NCBI GenBank assembly: GCA_000434295.1
Contig: HF994905.1
Span: 1-7,225 of the forward strand
Source of the DNA: Acetobacter sp. CAG:977
GTDB taxonomy: Bacteria > Pseudomonadota > Alphaproteobacteria > CAAGCB01 > CAG-977
Reading direction: 5' to 3'
DNA length: 7,225 bases
The notes beneath the pieces are model-generated. The model searched no databases and was not told the DNA's origin. It saw nothing but the letters and a program-made list of their open reading frames with translations. Shown piece by piece: positions 1 through 5,429 of the stretch. Within the stretch, counting starts at the first letter, position 1; each line of letters begins with the position of its first letter. The position numbers and the translations under genes are program-made.

Positions 1-2130
1 CCGACCGTCGATCTGAAACGCACGGAAACTTTTCCGATGCGTCCCGAACAGCGCGCCGCCGTTGAAACGACCGCTGCTTATTTTAAAAACTTCTCCTGCG
101 AAAAAACGGGCAAAACGCCGCATTTCCTCTGGAACGCGAAAATGCGTTTCGGCAAAACGTTCGCCGCCTATCAGCTCGCCAAAAAAATGGGGTGGAAAAA
201 AATCCTTGTCCTGACGTTCAAGCCCGCCGTCAAAAACGCGTGGGAAACGGATTTGAAAACGCACGTCGATTTCAAAGGGTGGCGGTTCGTTTCCTCCGGC
301 GATATGCCGGAAATCGACGAAACAAGGCCTTTCGTCTGGTTCGCTTCGTTTCAGGATATGTTGGGCAAAAACGAAGCGGGCGGCATCAAAGCCAAAAACG
401 AGATCGTTCACGCGATCAACTGGGACTGTATCATTCTTGACGAATACCATTTCGGCGCGTGGCGCGACAGAGCCAAAGACCTTTACGACGCCGAGGAAAA
501 GGAAAACGAACAGATCGAAGATTACGACGAAGACCTGATGCCGTTGACGACGAACGCTTATCTGTATTTGTCGGGAACGCCTTTCCGCGCGCTGAACAAC
601 GGCGAGTTTCTGGAAGACCAGATTTTCAACTGGACGTATTCGGACGAACAGAGGGAAAAGGAAAACTGGGACGCGGCAAAAGGGGAAAATCCGTATCTGG
701 AACTGCCGAAAATGGTTATGATGACTTACCGCCTGCCGCGCGAAATCCGTGAAATCGCTTTGCAGGGCGAGTTCGACGAATTCGACTTGAACGAGTTTTT
801 CAAAGCGGAGAAAAAAGACGGCGCGTTCGTTTTCAAATACGAAGACCGCGTGAAAAACTGGCTTGACATGATTCGCGGTCAATACCTGCCGACCGAAATC
901 GACAGCCTGAAAACCGGCAAGCGTCCGCCGATGCCGTTTTCCGATGTCCGGTTAAGCGCCTGTCTGCGTCATACGCTTTGGTTTTTGCCGAATGTCGGCG
1001 CGTGCGAAGCGATGCGGGATTTGCTGAAAGTCCACCCTTTTTACGGCGGATATAAAATCGTTTGTTGCGCCGGAAAAAACGTCGGTATCGGATCGCTGGC
1101 CCTGCCGCCCGTGTTGGAAGCCATTACCGAAAATCCGCTGAACACGCGCACAATCACGCTTTCCTGCGGCAAACTGATGACAGGCGTTTCCGTCAAAGCG
1201 TGGGGCGGTATTTTCATGCTCCGCAACACGTCCAGTCCCGAAACGTATTTTCAGGCGGCCTTCCGCGTGCAAACGCCGTTCAAACTGGTCAATCCGACAG
1301 GCGTTTATCCGAACGAAACGCAAATCGTCAAGCCGGTCTGCTATGTCTTCGACTTCGCGCCCGACCGCGCGTTAAAACAAATCTCCGAATACAGCGGGCG
1401 GCTTGATTTGAACAGCAACGAAAATCCCGAAAAGAAAGTCGAGGAATTCATCAAATTCCTGCCCGTCCTCTGCTATGACGGCGAAACGATGGACGTTTTG
1501 GACGCCGGACAGTTGCTTGATATGGTCGTGTCGGGGACGGCTTCGACGATGCTTGCACGCCGGTGGGAAAGCGCGTTGCTTGTGAACGTGGATAACGAAA
1601 CGTTGAAAGCCCTGCTCAACAACCCGAAAGCGATGGAGGCTTTGGAAAAAATCGAGGGCTTCAGAAGCCTGAACAAAGACCTGACAACGATCATCAACCG
1701 GTCGGAGGCTTTGAAAAAAGCGAAAAAGGACGCGCCCGAAACGATCGGTAAGGCGGAAAAGAAAGAACTGACGCAGGAAGAAAAGGAAATCAAGTCGAAA
1801 CGGAAAGAAATTCAGGAAAAATTGCTGAAATTCGCGACCAGAATCCCCGTGTTCATGTACTTGACCGACGCGCGAGAGCAAACTTTAAAAGACGTGATAA
1901 CGCAACTGGAACCAGCTTTGTTCCGCAAAGTTACGGGCTTGACGATCCCCGATTTCGAATTTCTTGTCAGCATCGGCATCTTTAACGCGCAAGTGATGAA
2001 TTCGGCGATCTTGGCGTTCAAACGATACGAGGAAGCGTCCCTGACCTATACGGGACTGAATAAACACGAAAACGAACAGGTCGGTTTGTGGGATACCAAA
2101 ATCACGGTCGAAGAAATGCGACAGAGGTAA
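1..2130 (+). CDS. SF2 helicase / restriction-type DEAD/DEAH protein, 5' end outside window
   Basis: The frame is open from base 1 (12 codons before the first ATG at 37) and that ATG has no good ribosome site, so the true start most likely lies upstream; 709 codons are visible. Counting from the Met at 37: a Walker A variant MRFGKT (36-41), a DEYH motif II (135-138), SGTPFR motif III (179-184), and a second RecA lobe with LSCGKLMTGVSVKAWG (375-390) and Q406-AAFRVQ, standing for QxxGRxxR with R410 as likely arginine finger. A lysine/glutamate-rich, probably coiled segment spans about 555-597, and the protein ends in GLWDTKI-type sequence. The family is the 'type III restriction res subunit-like' helicases; from memory, relatives carry an N-terminal GIY-YIG-like nuclease domain ending just before the MRPEQ segment, which would be off-window here. 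Likely role: ATP-dependent DNA translocation in restriction or defence. It converges on the operon at 2134-4580, and no terminator separates them. The helicase call is firm; substrate and nuclease partner are inference. Confidence 0.85.
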   Translation, partial: PTVDLKRTETFPMRPEQRAAVETTAAYFKNFSCEKTGKTPHFLWNAKMRFGKTFAAYQLAKKMGWKKILVLTFKPAVKNAWETDLKTHVDFKGWRFVSSGDMPEIDETRPFVWFASFQDMLGKNEAGGIKAKNEIVHAINWDCIILDEYHFGAWRDRAKDLYDAEEKENEQIEDYDEDLMPLTTNAYLYLSGTPFRALNNGEFLEDQIFNWTYSDEQREKENWDAAKGENPYLELPKMVMMTYRLPREIREIALQGEFDEFDLNEFFKAEKKDGAFVFKYEDRVKNWLDMIRGQYLPTEIDSLKTGKRPPMPFSDVRLSACLRHTLWFLPNVGACEAMRDLLKVHPFYGGYKIVCCAGKNVGIGSLALPPVLEAITENPLNTRTITLSCGKLMTGVSVKAWGGIFMLRNTSSPETYFQAAFRVQTPFKLVNPTGVYPNETQIVKPVCYVFDFAPDRALKQISEYSGRLDLNSNENPEKKVEEFIKFLPVLCYDGETMDVLDAGQLLDMVVSGTASTMLARRWESALLVNVDNETLKALLNNPKAMEALEKIEGFRSLNKDLTTIINRSEALKKAKKDAPETIGKAEKKELTQEEKEIKSKRKEIQEKLLKFATRIPVFMYLTDAREQTLKDVITQLEPALFRKVTGLTIPDFEFLVSIGIFNAQVMNSAILAFKRYEEASLTYTGLNKHENEQVGLWDTKITVEEMRQR

Positions 2131-2133
2131 AAG

Positions 2134-2505
2134 TCAGTCTATATATACAAAAGATTGCGGCGGCGTTTTTATTCCATAATCCGCAAGAGTTTTTTCTCTT
2201 TTAAAGCGCGTTACTTTTCCTAATCGGTATGCGTAGGCGCATTCTTTTTGAGAAAAATACTCCATAAATTTTTTTCTGCTAATGCCGGCTTTAAGAGATG
2301 TTTGATTCCATAAATCACCGGGCGTAGATTCTAAGATGTCTGTAACTTCAACTTCGCCAACAACCTTCATTTTGGGGGCCGAGGTATAAATTAGAATTTT
2401 GTTGACCGAGCGAGAGGCGCGTTTGCGGCGAAATTCAAATTTTTTTTCACCGGATAAAATCCGTTCTGAATATTCCGGTTTGATAGATAGCAAAATCGTA
2501 CACAT
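2134..2505 (-). CDS. ASCH-domain (PUA-like) small protein
   Basis: This is a 123-residue protein. It opens with LLSIKPEYSERILSGEKKFE, the usual start of ASCH-domain proteins (strand, helix, G-E-K-K-x-E-F-R), and closes with GIKTPPQSFVYI, matching the family's C-terminal P-P-Q-S-F-x-Y-I. ASCH is a PUA-like beta-barrel fold thought to bind RNA or modified bases; the protein has essentially this one domain. I chose the ATG at 2505 over the ATG at 2523 because it has a GAGG ribosome site 5 nt upstream and because homologues begin at this point. The longer start has no visible ribosome site and would overlap the upstream gene. It is the last gene of a three-gene operon, 10 nt after the stop of the PIN-GNAT-PUA gene, and ends 3 bp from the oppositely oriented helicase gene. 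Its partner role (target recognition or regulation of the fusion protein) is inference. Confidence 0.85.
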   Translation of the reverse strand: MCTILLSIKPEYSERILSGEKKFEFRRKRASRSVNKILIYTSAPKMKVVGEVEVTDILESTPGDLWNQTSLKAGISRKKFMEYFSQKECAYAYRLGKVTRFKREKTLADYGIKTPPQSFVYID

Positions 2506-2510
2506 AAGAA

Positions 2511-2514
2511 CCTC
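2511..2514 (-). promoter_or_regulatory. Ribosome binding site deciding the ASCH gene start
   Basis: GAGG on the minus strand lies 5 nt before the ATG at 2505 and just after the TAG stop (2516-2518) of the upstream gene. It supports the 2505 start over the in-frame ATG at 2523, and its position suggests translation coupled to the upstream gene. Confidence 0.6.
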
Positions 2515-2515
2515 A

Positions 2516-4045
2516 CTAAACATATTTTATGGAAGTTTGAGCTAGTTGTAAAATTTTTTCATATTGTGCATCGGTAATTCGTGTAAATGGACGAGGGCCC
2601 TCTCTTGGAGGAATAATTTTTAAATCCCTTAATTGATTCAAAATTGGACGCTTTTCTAAGGATTTTATCAGAATGAATTTAATGACAGATAAATTTTTTG
2701 ATTTTTTTTGCCAAAATGATTTTAAATCCGATTCAGAAAAAACGCTTCTGTTTTGACAATAACGCAACAACTCATTTTCGGACTTAAAGTCGCGTTTAAT
2801 TTCATCAATAACACACACGGTTGAAATTACGGATTCAAAACCTTTTCTTCCCTCTGTTTCACCCATTCGATAGAAGAAAACCAAATCTCCGGGTTTGGCG
2901 CCATTTATATCTCGAGCCCATGAAACATAAACCTTTTGAAGCGCATATTTACAAGCATCTTTTCCTAGAAAATTCACGAGATTTTCTGTTCTTAATTGCG
3001 AGTCCGGTATAAGATCGGTATGCCAACAAGCTTCAATAGGCATAATAAATTTACCAACGTTGTATTGTATGTTTGGAAAGTTTTTCTTTGGAGAAAGAGA
3101 TGAATCATATACATTCAACGTCTTTACAAACACGGCTTCTTCTTTTCCGGTTGAAAGGTTAACGCCATATCGTTTAAAACCCCATCGCTCAAATAATTCT
3201 TGAAGAGCGCCAAGTTCGGGACGATCTTCAAACAGGGTGACATAAATTTCATCTACATTGCGTTTTAAGGCATTATCAAAGATGATTTTTATAAATCGTT
3301 CTCCCAAACGAAAGCCCGTAGATTCGACTTTAAATGTTCCCACTTTTAATCTGCGCTTAGGTAAAAAAACTGGTCGCATATGAGGATAAGATTCGTTTTC
3401 TTCTTCTGTTTTTAAGTATAAGAAGCCTAAAATATTATTTCTGTCATCATTACAAATATAGGCTTCTTCATCACATTTTCGAGCGAACCAATCTTCAAAA
3501 CCGGGATAATCTTTTTTAAAGGTATCAAAGAAAGGATTATTTATATCTAACTCTCCAAAATGAGTTTGCTTTACGGATAACGCTTTATATTCAATTAACC
3601 GTGGATTTCGTTCACTCGCAGATGTTATAAAACGGTTTATTGAATATACTTTATCTTTTAATCCTATTTTTTCTGCTTTTTGGCGAAGCTTTTTATCTTC
3701 GGTAATAAATAAATCAACGTGCTTTAGAAATACGGTGTTTAATAACGCTGTATCAATGCGATCGTTTTCTGATTTATCAGTATCTTTAAAGGCACTTAAA
3801 ACTGTATCTGAAATTTCTTCGTGAACGGTTAGTTGGTTATATGCAGAAAGCTTTATTCTATAAAGTTCTTGGATTTTTTGATCATTATATCTTTCTATTT
3901 CTCTGATAGAAAGTGGGTGTATAACTTTTTCACACTCTAATTTATCAAGCCAATAAAACAAATGCCCAATGCTATAATTCGTCACTTGGTCGTTTTCTCG
4001 ATGAATAATAATATTGGTATCTAACAGGACTCTCATTTTTTTCAT
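2516..4045 (-). CDS. PIN nuclease - GNAT acetyltransferase - PUA-like fusion protein
   Basis: This 509-residue protein has three apparent domains. Residues 1-145 form a PIN fold: LLDTNIII supplies D9, HPLSIREI supplies E49, NDRIDTALL supplies D98 and FITEDKKL supplies D117, so the metal-binding acidic quartet of PIN ribonucleases looks complete. Residues about 185-312 form a GNAT fold: the acetyl-CoA loop region is FKVESTGFRLGERFIK (238-253) and the ending is ELFERWGFKRYG. Residues about 335-505 resemble a PUA/EVE/ASCH barrel: KPGDLVFFYRM (384-394), IKFILI, then PPREGPRPFTRI (479-490), which parallels the ASCH C-terminal motif. PIN and GNAT folds each occur in toxins acting on tRNA or aminoacyl-tRNA; that this protein targets RNA is inference. 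The start at 4045 lies 13 nt after the kinase stop, and GAGGG overlapping that stop is the best ribosome site, so coupling is likely; the Met at 4036 is an alternative. The gene is AT-rich compared with both flanks. Confidence 0.82.
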   Translation of the reverse strand: MKKMRVLLDTNIIIHRENDQVTNYSIGHLFYWLDKLECEKVIHPLSIREIERYNDQKIQELYRIKLSAYNQLTVHEEISDTVLSAFKDTDKSENDRIDTALLNTVFLKHVDLFITEDKKLRQKAEKIGLKDKVYSINRFITSASERNPRLIEYKALSVKQTHFGELDINNPFFDTFKKDYPGFEDWFARKCDEEAYICNDDRNNILGFLYLKTEEENESYPHMRPVFLPKRRLKVGTFKVESTGFRLGERFIKIIFDNALKRNVDEIYVTLFEDRPELGALQELFERWGFKRYGVNLSTGKEEAVFVKTLNVYDSSLSPKKNFPNIQYNVGKFIMPIEACWHTDLIPDSQLRTENLVNFLGKDACKYALQKVYVSWARDINGAKPGDLVFFYRMGETEGRKGFESVISTVCVIDEIKRDFKSENELLRYCQNRSVFSESDLKSFWQKKSKNLSVIKFILIKSLEKRPILNQLRDLKIIPPREGPRPFTRITDAQYEKILQLAQTSIKYV

Positions 4046-4058
4046 ATCTTATCAGCCC

Positions 4059-4580
4059 TCATATATTTGAAAGAATTTGTAAGGCATCATTGTCATCAAA
4101 AAGCATATGATGAATATATAATGGGATATGCGTTTTTTCTGAAAAAGTATAAGCTTGTTGTCTTTCTACGTTCATAAGAGATTCAATATTATCTAAGGAA
4201 TAATATCTATCATCTCTATTTTTTAAGTTTTCAAGAATTCTAGACGGCTCTGTTTCTAAAAGAAAAATTTTTTCAAAATGCATTTTTGCTAAATCATCTA
4301 ACGATAATAAGTCCGGAATATTTCCTTTTTTTAAAATACAGAAATGACCGTCTAAGAAAAATCGAGGATATGTTTTTAATTTTTTTTCAATCTGCTCAAT
4401 TAGAAGGGCTTGGTTGTTTTTTTTATTCGTCACATATTTATTGCGACCATATGTTTCATCATTGACTTCAGATATTAACATACCGGCAGAAAAATGCGGG
4501 ATTTTCGTTTTTTCAAAGATACTTTCCAAAAGTGTACTTTTCCCGACACCATAACAGCCCGCGACAAAAATTACTCCCAT
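4059..4580 (-). CDS. Small P-loop kinase-like ATP-binding protein
   Basis: This 173-residue protein has Walker A GCYGVGKST (8-16, with K14). A strand ends in FLDGHFCIL (75-83), whose D77 is a Walker-B-like acid in the manner of adenylate/nucleoside kinase-like P-loop proteins. A basic/acidic NRDDRYYSLD (121-130) segment resembles the arginine-bearing lid of nucleotide kinases. There are no membrane segments or signal peptide, so it should be cytosolic. The length fits a single-domain kinase of the AAA_18/AAA_33 type. The start is supported by an AAGGAGAG ribosome site at 4585-4592. It is the first gene of the three-gene operon, downstream of the LexA-type box, and its stop is 13 nt before the fusion gene. 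The substrate cannot be read from the sequence: a nucleotide, a nucleic-acid end, or ATP-dependent control of the PIN-GNAT protein are all possible. Confidence 0.8.
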   Translation of the reverse strand: MGVIFVAGCYGVGKSTLLESIFEKTKIPHFSAGMLISEVNDETYGRNKYVTNKKNNQALLIEQIEKKLKTYPRFFLDGHFCILKKGNIPDLLSLDDLAKMHFEKIFLLETEPSRILENLKNRDDRYYSLDNIESLMNVERQQAYTFSEKTHIPLYIHHMLFDDNDALQILSNI

Positions 4581-4606
4581 TAATCTCTCCTTTTAAAGAT
4601 ATAGCT

Positions 4607-4635
4607 TTTTTATCACAATTATGTGAACATTTCAA
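4607..4635 (-). promoter_or_regulatory. Possible promoter of the kinase / PIN-GNAT-PUA / ASCH operon
   Basis: On the minus strand a TTGAAA (4630-4635) lies inside the LexA-type box and is followed 17 bp later by TAAAAA (4607-4612), or 15 bp later by GATAAA (4609-4614). A CATAAT at 4618-4623 is a better -10 by sequence but lacks a good -35. The exact hexamers are uncertain, yet every option overlaps or adjoins the GAAC repeats. The first gene begins at 4580. Confidence 0.4.
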
Positions 4636-4639
4636 GAAC
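4625..4639 (-). promoter_or_regulatory. LexA-type SOS box (GTTC-N7-GTTC)
   Basis: The plus strand reads GAAC ATTTCAA GAAC, and the minus strand GTTC TTGAAAT GTTC. This is an exact match to the direct-repeat operator of alphaproteobacterial LexA (established knowledge). The repeat extends to 8 bp (GAACATTT at 4625-4632 and 4636-4643, period 11). It lies 44 bp upstream of the kinase start, with a candidate -35 inside the spacer, so bound repressor would block the operon promoter. The role is inferred; an 8-base fixed motif can arise by chance, but its placement is what one expects of an operator. Confidence 0.65.
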
Positions 4640-4662
4640 ATTTATAGGCTAATTGCATTGAT

Positions 4663-4689
4663 AAAACAGGGCGGATTAGTCCGCCCTGT
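4663..4689 (-). terminator. Rho-independent terminator of the HTH gene, overlapping its stop codon
   Basis: A perfect 10-bp stem (4666-4675 with 4680-4689) encloses a 4-base loop (4676-4679) and is followed on the minus strand by a short T run before ATC. The TAA stop of the HTH gene (4676-4678) sits in the loop, so the last codons form one arm. It separates the HTH transcript from the SOS-box promoter just beyond. The T run is short, so efficiency is uncertain. Confidence 0.7.
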
Positions 4690-4900
4690 CTGTTGATACG
4701 TTTTTGTTGATCCACTCGTCCAAATCGGTTTTGCGGTATCGGACGACTTTCCCCAATTTGATAAACGGCAAGCCGTATCGGTTCGTCATTCTCCAAACGG
4801 CAAGCGTGTTGATCTTGACGCCGATGTAAACGGCGGCGTCTCGCGGTGTCATCAATCCGGCGGGGGATATGTTGCAGGCTTCTCTACAGGTTCGTTCCAT
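4676..4900 (-). CDS. AlpA/excisionase-like helix-turn-helix DNA-binding protein
   Basis: This is a 74-residue basic protein. Residues 17-38 (MTPRDAAVYIGVKINTLAVW) are a MerR/AlpA-type helix-turn-helix. Residues 42-64 (YGLPFIKLGKVVRYRKTDLDEWI) are the wing and final helix characteristic of the 'excisionase family' HTH_17 group. Such proteins act as excisionases (Xis) or as transcription activators of integrases in prophages and islands. I chose the ATG at 4900 because an AGGAGG ribosome site lies 5 nt upstream; a longer frame reaching 4966 lacks support. The gene has its own terminator overlapping the stop. It lies between the AT-rich cassette and a tRNA, which suits an integrative element, but no integrase is visible here. 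It may control element genes outside the window; function beyond DNA binding is inference. Confidence 0.85.
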   Translation of the reverse strand: MERTCREACNISPAGLMTPRDAAVYIGVKINTLAVWRMTNRYGLPFIKLGKVVRYRKTDLDEWINKNVSTDRAD

Positions 4901-4905
4901 GTGTT

Positions 4906-4911
4906 CCTCCT
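4906..4911 (-). promoter_or_regulatory. Strong ribosome binding site of the HTH gene
   Basis: AGGAGG on the minus strand, within AAAGGAGGA, is spaced 5 nt from the ATG at 4900. It is near consensus and fixes the start against the upstream in-frame Met at 4966. Confidence 0.8.
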
Positions 4912-5087
4912 TTCTTTGACGAAGGCTTGAACACACAGGAACACCGGCGCACACATCCTTCATCAAACAAATGATGTTGGTTTTGATTGAATTGTGTGCA
5001 GGCTCGGTAAATACCGGTCTGTGCTAAAAAGCTGTTATCAATCTAAGCATATCAACACTTCCTTTGCAATATCCCCCGTGTATGATT

Positions 5088-5106
5088 GTGATTGATTATC
5101 ATTACC
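5088..5106. promoter_or_regulatory. Fur-box-like 19-bp site
   Basis: Read on the minus strand, this site matches 15 of 19 positions of the classical Fur consensus (GATAAT hexamers), including the central TGAT-A-ATCA. No iron gene is adjacent. The nearest gene downstream on the minus strand is the HTH gene, about 190 bp away. The match is by eye and the region is AT-rich, so this is tentative. Confidence 0.3.
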
Positions 5107-5194
5107 GGACGGAAAAAAGAAAATACGGATTGCGTTTTTTACGCTTTTGACTGATGATGAATTAGGAAGATTGATGACATTTGAACGGTGTCGG

Positions 5195-5214
5195 GGTTGA
5201 CCGTCGGTTGACCG
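5195..5214. repeat. Pair of GGTTGACCG direct repeats, 11-bp period
   Basis: GGTTGACCG occurs at 5195-5203 and again at 5206-5214, so the copies face the same side of the helix. Two direct copies one helical turn apart are typical of protein binding sites such as Xis or integrase arm sites. The link to the HTH protein is inference. Confidence 0.5.
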
Positions 5215-5255
5215 GAGTTCCTTTGACAAGGGCGTGGAAAGCTTGTCCGGGAATC

Positions 5256-5282
5256 AAAAAAGCCGTTGAAAATCAACGGCTT
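5256..5282 (-). terminator. Rho-independent terminator of tRNA-Gln
   Basis: A perfect 10-bp stem (5260-5269 with 5273-5282) has a 3-base loop, and on the minus strand a run of six T overlaps the stem base (5256-5261). It begins 6 bp after the encoded CCA of the tRNA. On the plus strand no T run follows, so it acts in one direction only. Confidence 0.85.
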
Positions 5283-5288
5283 ATCTGT

Positions 5289-5362
5289 TGGCTGGGGAAC
5301 CTGGACTCGAACCAAGACTAACGGAGTCAGAGTCCGCTGTTCTACCATTAAACTATTCCCCA
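5289..5362 (-). tRNA. trnQ: tRNA-Gln (anticodon CTG)
   Basis: The minus strand folds as a full cloverleaf. The 7-bp acceptor stem is TGGGGAA with TTCCCCA. The D arm is GTT/AAC. The anticodon arm is GCGGA/TCCGT with loop CTCTGAC, anticodon at 5328-5330. The variable loop has 4 nt. The T arm is CTTGG/CCAGG with loop TTCGAGT, and G73 is followed by an encoded CCA. The U1-A72 first pair and G73 are glutaminyl-tRNA identity features. It reads CAG codons. It has its own promoter and terminator and lies downstream of the marC-like gene on the same strand. Its 3' end faces the accessory side of the window, the orientation expected of an integration target. Confidence 0.95.
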
Positions 5363-5379
5363 ATGAATAATTTATGATT

Positions 5380-5408
5380 TATATAACCCTTCACGCTTTT
5401 TTTGACAA
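5380..5408 (-). promoter_or_regulatory. Promoter of tRNA-Gln
   Basis: On the minus strand, TTGTCA (5403-5408) and TATATA (5380-5385) are separated by 17 bp. The tRNA 5' end at 5362 lies 17 nt beyond the -10, leaving a short leader. The geometry is near ideal for a housekeeping sigma-70 promoter. Confidence 0.7.
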
Positions 5409-5429
5409 GAGTTTTTTTGAATTTTTTTA

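Larger units (their letters stand above)
4912..5255 (-). other. Gene-free stretch between the tRNA terminator and the HTH gene
   Basis: I see no convincing protein gene in this stretch of about 340 bp. Short open frames here lack ribosome sites and recognisable sequence. It should hold the leader and promoter of the HTH gene, though I cannot place a clear promoter. Visible structure: GCACACA (4948-4954) facing TGTGTGC (4994-5000) with a small CATCA/TGATG hairpin between them; the inverted pair CGGTA-AA-TACCG near 5010; a Fur-box-like site; and a 9-bp direct repeat near 5200. If the tRNA is an attachment site, this is where arm-type recombinase sites would lie. Confidence 0.4.

Noticed and set aside
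952..1881. Long minus-strand frames inside the helicase gene
   Set aside because: They are shadow frames of a gene with strong codon bias; the opposite strand encodes clear helicase motifs across the same bases.
4929..4942. GAAC-N6-GAAC, similar to a LexA box, upstream of the HTH gene
   Set aside because: The spacer is 6 bases, not 7, so the two half-sites have the wrong phase for the alphaproteobacterial LexA operator.
4901..4966. N-terminal extension of the HTH protein to an upstream Met
   Set aside because: A near-consensus ribosome site directly precedes the ATG at 4900, and the extension is not part of the HTH family domain.
5132..5148. GCGT-T5-ACGC followed by TTTT, terminator-like on the plus strand
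   Set aside because: The stem has only 4 bp and no gene on the plus strand precedes it.
5038..5229. Minus-strand frame of 63 codons in the gene-free stretch, possible integrase remnant
   Set aside because: It needs a TTG start without a ribosome site, is of low complexity, and shows no integrase motif (no R...H-x-x-R...Y).
5297..5312. GAAC-N8-GAAC on the plus strand
   Set aside because: It lies inside the tRNA-Gln T arm and acceptor and has the wrong spacing; it is explained by the tRNA sequence.
5139..5363. Open frame of 74 codons on the minus strand starting in the tRNA
   Set aside because: Its first part is a translation of the tRNA-Gln gene and its terminator; it has no ribosome site and no recognisable protein.
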